Origin: Ciona intestinalis
Taxonomy: Eukaryota > Chordata > Ascidiacea > Phlebobranchia > Cionidae
Assembly (NCBI RefSeq): GCF_000224145.3
Contig: NC_020171.2
Span: forward strand, 1,495,008 to 1,559,007
Reading direction: 5' to 3'
Length of the DNA: 64,000 nucleotides
Positions 56,830-64,000 of this stretch are shown here, one piece after another (the first letter of the stretch is position 1; each line of letters opens with the position of its first letter). Position numbers and translations under genes: made by a program. The notes beneath the pieces are model-generated. The model saw only the letters and a program-made list of their open reading frames with translations. It had not been told where the DNA came from and ran no database searches.

Positions 56830-58062
56830 TCACGATGCATTAGTAGGAGTGTAATAATTCCTACAGCGTTCGTAAAATGCCTTTTTCGCCCTTTCTTGGA
56901 CAATGTTTTCGATGGTTAATTCTTGTTGGAACAACCTCAGCTGTGAGAAAGATTTATTGGTTATTGGTATACCTTATACTCACTGTCCAGTTATAACATG
57001 GGTGTCTTCTAATACAGCAGACACACATGGTGTATTCATACACCTTATACTCACTGTCCAGTTATAACATGGGTGTCTTCTTATACAGCAGACACACCTG
57101 GTGTATTTATACACCTACCTAAAATGCATACACCTAACATGGGTGTCTTCCTATACAGATAACTTGGACATTTTCACACAGACGACTTGGTGGTTTGTTT
57201 TTAGGTAGGTTCATCTTATACACCAGATAAACACACCTTCTCCCTGTTTTACACCAAACACACTCGAGTTATAACATGGCTATTCCCCTATACCAGACAC
57301 GCATGTAAAACATAACATGGCCACTTTCACAGACAGACTAACTTACAGTGGTTTGTTCTCGGCCAAGCTGTTTTCGAACTTTATAATCTTCAGGGTCTTT
57401 GTCTCGCTGGTCCTTGAGCACTTTTGTCTTGGCAGCTTGGATCTCAATACACTGGTTGATTGCCTGGTTTCGCAAGCTGTGTGTGGCTAGCACCTAAAGT
57501 TAAAATTGAATGTGAATGAGTGTATCTTACTTATCATTACATGACTTTTTAACACAGGTGTTTTGTTTCATACACCTAGTGGCCACTTGTATACTATAGC
57601 TGACAATTTAAAAGTTTCTAGTCATGGGACACACAGCATCTACACTTGTCATAACGTCGTGGCTAGTAGCAGGTGTGCTGTGTGCTAACTGCAGGAGTTT
57701 TAGTAGTTTTGGAGTCACTAGTAATAGTATTTTGTATGGACATACCATGTCAAAAAGGGATTTGCATTTTTCTGTCACGTTTACATTTGCAGCGAATGAG
57801 GTAGTTGGAATAGTGGTGTTTAATTCGTAGATAATTCGGTCGTCGGTGGTACGATTTTCTTTCAGTTTTTCCTATAACAGAAAACGTTTATAAAATTGAA
57901 TTATATACTAAATAAAACAAAAAGCACCATAATTTTTCACGTCCAAATAGGTATTTTAGCATGCACTATAGTATTTTTAGCTTTGAAAGTAAATGTTGGT
58001 TAGTTTACCATAAATTGGCTAAAATCTTGGCACAGCGAGACGTTTCCCAAGGGCGCAGCCAT
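56830..58062 (-). CDS. MIX23: MIX23 (CCDC58), mitochondrial intermembrane-space protein
   Basis: Four minus-strand exons in phase 0: 58062-58009, 57871-57746, 57493-57347 and 56940-56830 give 145 aa, the family's usual size. Recognisable segments are MAAPLGNVSLCQDFSQF, RTTDDRIIYELNTTIPT, KCKSLFDM, NQCIEIQAAKTKVL, KQLGREQTTLR and ERCRNYYTP. The four family-conserved cysteines are present (near residues 11, 54, 75 and 134), as expected for an oxidised twin-cysteine intermembrane-space protein imported through the Mia40 route. The known role is a modulator of mitochondrial protein import. Intron 3 carries the ~75-bp satellite. Its start lies 497 bp from the divergent MsrA gene, suggesting a shared promoter. 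Confidence 0.92.
56955..57310. repeat. Copies of the ~75-bp satellite in MIX23 intron 3
   Basis: 'tataacatgggtgtcttcta', 'cagacacacatggtgtattc' and 'atacaccttatactcactgt' repeated about four times with decay to the right. The orientation is opposite to the 36-kb array. Confidence 0.8.
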
Positions 58063-58558
58063 TTTGAATTCTAATCTAAGTGCTGTACAGTGTTACCAGT
58101 TTTATGTCAGCTTAGAACTTTTACAGTTTCAGTATTGCCAATGTTATCACGGAAAAAATGTAAAAGTCCGACTCGTAAATGTGCTTTAATTGGATTGATA
58201 AAATGGGCACATTTATATTTTTGGCATATTTAAAAGCTGGCACGTTGGGAAATGGGACTACAGTAGCTTTTTTTATATACATCCGTTGCACCATATGTTC
58301 AATTCCCACGTTAGTTTGCTACGTCTGAAAGTTACATACTTAAATAATTAGTGATTATTTCTGAAGTTAAAAACCACAGCACTGCATAAATTCGGTAAGT
58401 TCATACAATATTAATAAGCATTTACTTTATTACGATTTAGTGTTGTTGTTTTTAAATTATTTATTAAAAGTTGTCGTAATTTTGCTGACCCGGACATAAA
58501 TATATATTAAAGTTTAAACTATTACATAATCATCCCGTATGTAGGTTACGTAATCAGA
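58063..58558. promoter_or_regulatory. Divergent promoter region between MIX23 and MsrA
   Basis: 496 bp separate the two start codons. No TATA box is obvious. An exact TGACGTCA at 58560-58567 overlaps the MsrA start codon and is the only one to the right of 23 kb. Confidence 0.5.
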
Positions 58559-61387
58559 ATGACGTCACAACAGATTTTATTGGCAGGTCAGTTTACAACC
58601 ATGAAACTGTCGAGTCATTTAATGGTCATGCTTGCTGTTTTAAGACGCTGCCTTGTCATGGGCGCTCAGCATTCGACTAAACTCGTATCAAGAGAAGCTG
58701 CAACTGTAGGACGAGCAGAGGTAATGATATTTATATTTTAAATTTAATAATGTTTTACTTTTATAACTTTCATTATTTCCATAGCAATGTATCTGCTTGT
58801 TTTTGTTGATGACCTATTGACCTTGCTTGTTTTTGTTGATGACCTTGCTTGTTTTTGTTAATGACCTTGCTTGTTTTTGGTGATGATCTTGACAATTCAG
58901 TTAATATTTTGCATAATAATATATTTCTGCATATAATTTAAAGGGAGATTTTGAAAGTTAAATAACTTTTATTATTGCTATGTTAATATGTAGGCCTGCT
59001 TTAGTAATATAATTATGTGTGTTGTTGACAATTTAGATGCTAGTTTTGCATATTAACCCGTTCTGTGCATACAGTTTAGCATAATCTATGTTTTAAAGGT
59101 ATTGATTTAATGCATAATGGTAGCTGTTAAAAGAAGCACTATAAACATAAGTTCTAATAATAACTTATGTTTGTCTTTTTGGTTACGGTAGCGAAGATTT
59201 AGAAATATTTTATACGAAAAGATAAAACAGGCTTACAGTTGAAAACATATTAACAAAAAAATTGCATGAAAATACAGAAGTAGTAAAGTGTACTGGTGCA
59301 CTGGACTTTATGATATCTGTTTTAATCTGAATATCTTCTGTTTTAGCCATTAAAGTGGACCATGGATAAGAACGTTAAGCATCATGTGAATAAGAATCAA
59401 ATCTTCGAACCTTTTCCTGATGATACACAGATGGCTATGTTTGGTAAGATATTGAAAATATATTTGTTATTAGACTAAACTATAAAGGAATGTAACTTAT
59501 TTATCCTTGCATGACGGGACAACAATAGTCATTATAACACCGATGTTCTGTTTCATACACCTCCATTATGATGTGTTGATGTTATTATATCTTATTGGTT
59601 TATAAAGTGTGGCGACCATAGCAGTGTTTATCAAAGGCTGAAACTTGTGTAGAAAATTATCCTTTAAAATAAATGGAAATTACTTTTTTTATATTTGTTT
59701 CCATTCTGTTATATTAATGGTATTTTAAATGAATGTTACCCCTTCAAAAGTAATAGACTGATAGTAGGCATCATAATACTAATAAGTTTATATTTTTTGC
59801 ATAATGCTATTTATATTATAGATATTTAGTAAAATGAGGTTTAAAGTTTGTGTTATTCCTTCATTTAAAAGGTGGTTTGCTCATAGTAGGCATTGCCATA
59901 CTGATCAATTTAACAAAATTTCTGCACATTCCTATATTTTATGTTACGGATGTTTAGTCAAAATATTGTTAATGTTTCATTATGTTTAAGGTATGGGTTG
60001 TTTCTGGGGAGTTGAAAGAACGTTCTGGAAGCTGAAAGGAGTTTATTCTACACAAGTTGGGTAGGTGGTTTAATGTTTTTATTTATATAGTAGGGTGGGG
60101 AAATATGGGACATATTCGGTTATGGGACATCTTTTCGTTCTATTTTCTTGTCACATTTGGTGGTAAACAAAGAACATTCAAAGAATTATAAAACTGTATC
60201 CTCATGGCTTCCATAGACCGTTGTTAACTGTTAAAAACACGATCGGGATCTTTAAATATTATGTGCTAAAGATGTCCCATCTTCCCTCACCCTACTATGT
60301 ATAGAGATAACATCGGCATCTCATCTCAGTTTAACTGGACAGGCATGACTGATATAAACTTGTTTGTATTCTATGATTGGGCAACGGCAGTCGTTATAAC
60401 ACCGGTGTTCTGATTCATACACCTTGCCTACTTACAAGTAAACATTATTTACAACCAATAAGTTAGATTTGTTTCGCTGAATATCATATAACCTGCGGTG
60501 ACAGGATGGGCAGGCATGTATGAATTTAACTTATTTATCCTCGCATGGTGGGGCAACGGCAGTCGTTATAATACGGGTGTTCTATTTCATACACCTCGTG
60601 CCTGCTTACTAGTTAAGTTACCACATATGTATCTTATTTATCCTCGCACTGCCGTGCAACGACAGTCGTTATAATACGGGTGTTCTGTTTCATACACCTC
60701 ATGCACCTCCGCCTGCTTGCATATGTATCTTATTTATCCTCGCATCGCCGTGCAACGACAGTCGTTATAACACGGGTGTTCTATTTCATACACCTCGTGC
60801 CTGCTTACTAGTTACCACGTATGTATCTTATTTATCCTCGCATGGCGGGGCAACGACAGTCGTTGTAACATAGGTGTTCTGATTCATACACCTCCGCCTG
60901 CTTGCTTACACTGCTGCAAGAAAACATTACAACTAATATGTTAGATTTGTCATTTGTTTAACAGTATAGTGTGTCTAACTATCCCTGGATTACCTGCTTT
61001 TAAAAATTGGACTATAATATATTGTATAGTGCAGTGGTTCTTAAACTGAGGGGCTCTTCCCTCTAGGGGGGGGGGGGGAAACAATAAAGAAGTGTTATAT
61101 TAAGATGATTTAACAAAAAGGGGGTGCAAGTTTTGTTGGGATCTTTATTGGGGGGGGAAGTGCTTCAAAAAGTTTAAGAACCCCTGGTACAATGTGTGTG
61201 AAATAATCATATAATTCTCGCATACAGATACACAGATATATCTCATGTCTGCTTACAGTGCTACAAGTTAATATTACAACTAATGTGTTAGATTTGTTTG
61301 ACAGTGTAGTGTCCAACTATCCCTGTCTCCCTGCATTTTAGAATAATCTTATAATCCTTACATACAGATACAGTGCTGGAATTACAA
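58559..61387 (+). CDS. MSRA: Peptide methionine-S-sulfoxide reductase MsrA, C-terminus lost in gap
   Basis: Exons 58559-58720, 59347-59443, 59991-60060 and 61378-61387 (cut by N) join in phase. The catalytic motif GMGCFWGVERTFW lies in exon 3, with the active cysteine at residue 90. It is followed by GVYSTQVG and, in exon 4, YSAGIT, all classic MsrA. The enzyme reduces methionine-S-sulfoxide in proteins using thioredoxin. The ~80-residue N-terminal extension, with little acidic content and an Arg/Leu/Met-rich start, resembles a mitochondrial presequence. About 100 C-terminal residues, including the usual resolving cysteines, are missing into the 61388 gap. Intron 3 holds a MITE and a tandem array. 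Start chosen as the first ATG of the frame; a second at residue 15 is possible. Confidence 0.9.
58791..58895 (+). repeat. ~22-bp tandem repeat in MsrA intron 1
   Basis: 'cttgcttgtttttgttgatg' plus 'ac' repeated about four times with minor changes. Confidence 0.85.
60088..60297. mobile_element. ~210-bp copy of the ~190-bp MITE in MsrA intron 3
   Basis: The left end 'tagtagggtggggaaatatg' is followed by a 20-bp internal duplication of 'tatgggacat'. The right end 'gatgtcccatcttccctcac' continues 'cctacta'. Confidence 0.78.
60360..60910 (-). repeat. Tandem array of composite-repeat tails in MsrA intron 3
   Basis: About five units of ~110 bp, each with 'cttatttatcctcgcatggc', 'acgacagtcgttataacacg', 'ggtgttctatttcatacacc' and 'tcgtgcctgcttactagtta'. 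This is the reverse complement of the composite-repeat tail, now amplified head to tail. Confidence 0.85.
61032..61186. mobile_element. hAT-like MITE with CAGTGGTTCTTAAACT ends
   Basis: The left end CAGTGGTTCTTAAACT and the right end AGTTTAAGAACCCCTG are inverted repeats with one mismatch. The body has G-runs. The flanking octamers gtatagtg and gtacaatg match at 6 of 8 positions. Such ends are typical of hAT-derived elements in many animals. Confidence 0.75.
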
Positions 61388-61512
61388 NNNNNNNNNNNNN
61401 NNNNNNNNNNNNNNNNNNNNNNNNNNNNNNNNNNNNNNNNNNNNNNNNNNNNNNNNNNNNNNNNNNNNNNNNNNNNNNNNNNNNNNNNNNNNNNNNNNNN
61501 NNNNNNNNNNNN
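61388..61512. other. Assembly gap (125 N)
   Basis: It lies between the truncated MsrA and GDAP2 genes. Both still lack their C-terminal exons, so real distance must exceed 125 bp. Confidence 0.95.
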
Positions 61513-61614
61513 TATATAAATATTTATTAAAATAAACATATATAAATATTGAATAAAGAATATATTAAATAAAGAAAAAATTTTTTTTAAATAAATATAT
61601 TATAATGTCTTCAC

Positions 61615-63691
61615 CTTGCTCATGAAGCTTGGGTGTACAATGTACAGATACTTGAGATTTTCCCGGTAGCGCTGGTCTAACGTGTGGTACACATGTCGTA
61701 TAAACTCAACGGAAGGATGATTTTTAGATTCCGACACCGTGTGAAAATAAACGAGCGAATACCTTTCGTTCACCACAGAGTCGAGGATGTGTATAAAATA
61801 TAGGAGCGCCTATAGGAGCGAAAAAATTTGGTCAAGTTTTTATGGTTAAAAGGTCAAGATTTTATGGTTTGGGGCAACTACAGTCATCATACCATGGGTA
61901 TTATGTTTCATACACCTCGTGCCCTACAAGTTACCACGCAGACGCATGTAACTTTATGGGTAAAACTGGTCTGTGAATTAGTCCAGAGTTGACTCATAAC
62001 TGTTAGATATACCTATAAATGTTACATTTTGTAACAAAAATCACAAAAGTTTTATAACTTTTACAAGAGCAGTTAAGTTAGCATCTTTTATGTTCGTATG
62101 TCATAAATAAGATATAGTTCAACTTTTACAAGAGCAGTTAAGTTAGCAACTTTTATGTTCGTATGTCATAAATAAGATATAGACAAAATTCAAATTTTGC
62201 AGATTTTTACACCTTTATTGCATAAAAACATAAACCACCTTTTCCATGTTCATATTCTGTACGTTCATGTATTTTGCTACCAGTACCACAACAGGGGAGC
62301 CCCCTCTGTCGTTACCACATACGTACAAGGCCTTGGTGGAAGCAATTTCCGATAAATTTTCGGTTCTTGCACATCTCAAAAGGCGGTGGTAACTGTAACA
62401 TGAAACTAATTGAATGATACCATGCAAGAGTTAGTAAAAATTTATAAAGAGTTACACGTCAGATTAATTGTCACTTTTAAAAAGAGTTACATACCAGAAT
62501 AATCATTAATTTATGAAGAGTTACATATCAGATAATTTGTGAATTTATAAAGGGTTACATATCAGACTAATTGTGATTTATAAAGAGTTACATGTCAGAT
62601 TATTTGCAAATGTATAAAGAGTTTCATTAACTAAAACAGCGGAGAGAATTATCAGCAAATTACAGTCGTTTAAAAACCCGCTACAATGAAAACTTCTTCA
62701 GTAAAACTGGGTAATAAAAACATGGCGGCAGAACAATTACCTAAATTTAGGCTAAATCAGAGGCCTATACTATGTTAAAGTATGTTATTTTCATACACAA
62801 AATGTCTCAAACAAATATATTTACATTCTTTCTTGTGATTTGAGCATTTTATCTTTCGTCATGTTCTCGATTTGCCTTTTTCTCCTGCTGTCGTGGTCAC
62901 CGGACATACTTGCGAATGAGTGGCTCGTTATTGTGGATGGTATGACGGGGTCTTCCTTGTGCGATGACTCTGGATGATATTGATACCTTATGCTTACTGT
63001 TGGGTTATACTTATACTTGTACAGTTTACAGAAATGGTGCATTTATATTCACACATTGTCAAGTTATAACATGGGTATATTCTTATACACCAGCCACACA
63101 TGGTGTATTCATACACCTCATGCTCACTGTCGAGTTATAACATGGGTATATTCTTATACACCAGACACACATGGTGTATTCATACACCTCATGCTCACTG
63201 CCAAGTTAATTACAATGTCCTCTTATACACCAGACACACATGGTGTATTCATACACCTCATGCTCACTGTCAAGTTATAACATGGGTGTCTTCTTATACA
63301 CCAGACACACATGGTGTATTCATACACCTCATGCTCACTGTCAAGTTATAACATGGGTGTATTCTTATACACCAGACACACATGGTGTAGTATTTTGTCC
63401 AATGCATACCGTTACTTTTATTTAATAAAAACGTACCAGACATCTCTGACGTTGCTTCATTTTCCGTTGCAAAATCCCTGATGCGTATCGCACGATCTGC
63501 TCGAACGATTTCACCCCAATCTGTAAACTCTGTTTGGGGAAGCCAATAAATAAAATCCGATGCTTCTGTATTACTCCTTGGAAAATACGTGGATAGCAGG
63601 TTACTGTATAAATCCATCTGTTTCTCTGTGAGGACCAGGACCACAGCTTTTGGATGACAAGAAAGTTTCTGAAGACAGCATCGAATAGTAC
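61615..63691 (-). CDS. GDAP2: GDAP2-like protein (macro domain plus CRAL-TRIO), partial
   Basis: Minus-strand exons 63691-63437, 62996-62825, 62392-62239 and 61809-61615 join in phase. The first opens with GTIRCCLQKL and YFPRS, the end of a macro domain. The linker contains SHSFASMSGDHDSRRK. The third has YHRLLRCARTENLSEIA..ALYVCGNDRGGSPVVVLV, and the fourth ALLYFIHILDSVVNERYSLVYFHT...YLYIVHPSFMSK, the core of a CRAL-TRIO lipid-binding fold. This order is that of GDAP2. The macro-domain N-terminal exons lie beyond the right edge and the last ~80 residues fall in or before the 61388 gap. The cellular role of GDAP2 is poorly defined; a macro domain suggests ADP-ribose binding. Introns carry the 75-bp satellite and two other short tandem repeats. 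The second exon's acceptor (cccaacag, 62997-63000) is chosen by phase. Confidence 0.9.
61860..61950 (-). repeat. Composite repeat tail
   Basis: 'gtattatgtttcatacacct', 'cgtgccctacaagttaccac' and 'gggcaactacagtcatcata', the reverse complement of the family tail, in a GDAP2 intron. Confidence 0.55.
62050..62185 (+). repeat. Two ~68-bp tandem copies in a GDAP2 intron
   Basis: 'acttttacaagagcagttaa', 'gttagcaacttttatgttcg' and 'tatgtcataaataagatata' occur twice, nearly identical. Confidence 0.85.
62440..62630 (+). repeat. ~38-bp tandem repeat (about 5 copies) in a GDAP2 intron
   Basis: 'tataaagagttacatatcag' followed by 'ataatttgtgaatt' variants. Confidence 0.8.
63055..63395 (+). repeat. ~75-bp satellite (about 5 copies) in a GDAP2 intron
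   Basis: 'gttataacatgggtatattc', 'ttatacaccagacacacatg' and 'gtgtattcatacacctcatg', then 'ctcactgtc'. It is the reverse complement of the 36-kb array unit. It creates long false open frames on both strands. Confidence 0.9.
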
Positions 63692-64000
63692 CTAATTTCA
63701 AATTTTATTTGTTCGTTAGATTTAATTTGTTATTTCCCTTTTTTTTGAAGTGTTTAGTTACTGTAGTTTGAACCTTTAAGCTACAAGTTTGAAACAAAAT
63801 TTACCAAAAAATAGTTTAGTCAATGTAGTGTTTTGTTGGCTATTGTACAAATAACATAACGTTATTATTTCTTTGATTACAATAACGAAGGTCATATAAA
63901 ATAACAACAGAACAAAATATATTGTCATAATTTGTGACTACTCTTGATACCAAAAACTATGAACTTACGTATCAAAGGTATTATTCTCTATAAAAAAGAA
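63692..64000. other. GDAP2 intron, right edge
   Basis: AT-rich with no exon recognised. The next upstream GDAP2 exon must lie beyond the window. Confidence 0.6.

Overview
The window is animal nuclear DNA and almost certainly comes from a sea squirt of the genus Ciona. It is AT-rich and intron-dense with short introns, and packed with small dispersed repeats. It carries a neurogenin gene, and the LTRs of a retrotransposon contain the 16-nt sequence I know as the Ciona spliced leader. All gene models below were assembled by hand from open frames, splice-site consensus and recalled family motifs. No search was run. Three runs of N (48594-48718, 53601-53650, 61388-61512) mark scaffold gaps.

Layout. 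1-7.7 kb: no protein gene recognised. There are two tRNA-Arg(TCG) genes tail to tail (2242-2314 and 3003-3075), composite repeats and MITEs. 8.1-9.8 kb (+): neurogenin-type bHLH gene in 4 exons behind a TATA box. 9.8-22.6 kb: gene-poor, with at least ten copies or remnants of a ~190-bp MITE and an exceptional density of the palindrome TGACGTCA. 22.7-23.8 kb (-): two-TM protein of unknown function. 24.9-33.5 kb (+): OCRL/INPP5B-type inositol polyphosphate 5-phosphatase, 18 exons, 867 aa. 34.9-38.0 kb (+): MRM3-like mitochondrial SpoU rRNA methyltransferase, 5 exons. 38.7-44.3 kb (+): DBHS RNA-binding protein (NONO/SFPQ/PSPC1 class), 11 exons. 47.2-55.8 kb (+): archaemetzincin (AMZ2-like), interrupted after its third coding exon by a Ty3/gypsy element and gaps. 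56.8-58.1 kb (-): MIX23 (CCDC58), 4 exons. 58.6-61.4 kb (+): MsrA, truncated by a gap. 61.6-63.7 kb (-): GDAP2, both ends missing.

The genes are mostly independent housekeeping loci: membrane traffic, mitochondrial ribosome and intermembrane space, nuclear RNA binding, and protein repair. MIX23 and MsrA are divergent and may share a promoter. MsrA and GDAP2 converge into a gap that is too small for their missing exons.

The most unusual features are these. (1) The gypsy LTRs contain the Ciona spliced-leader exon, in one copy followed directly by GT. (2) That element sits two bases past an exon end of the archaemetzincin gene, with a 5-bp target duplication that includes the splice donor. (3) LTR variants and flanks show that the assembly here is a mosaic. 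(4) More than two dozen TGACGTCA palindromes lie in 5-23 kb, including inside two coding sequences. (5) Short satellites related to one repeat family occupy the introns of at least five genes.
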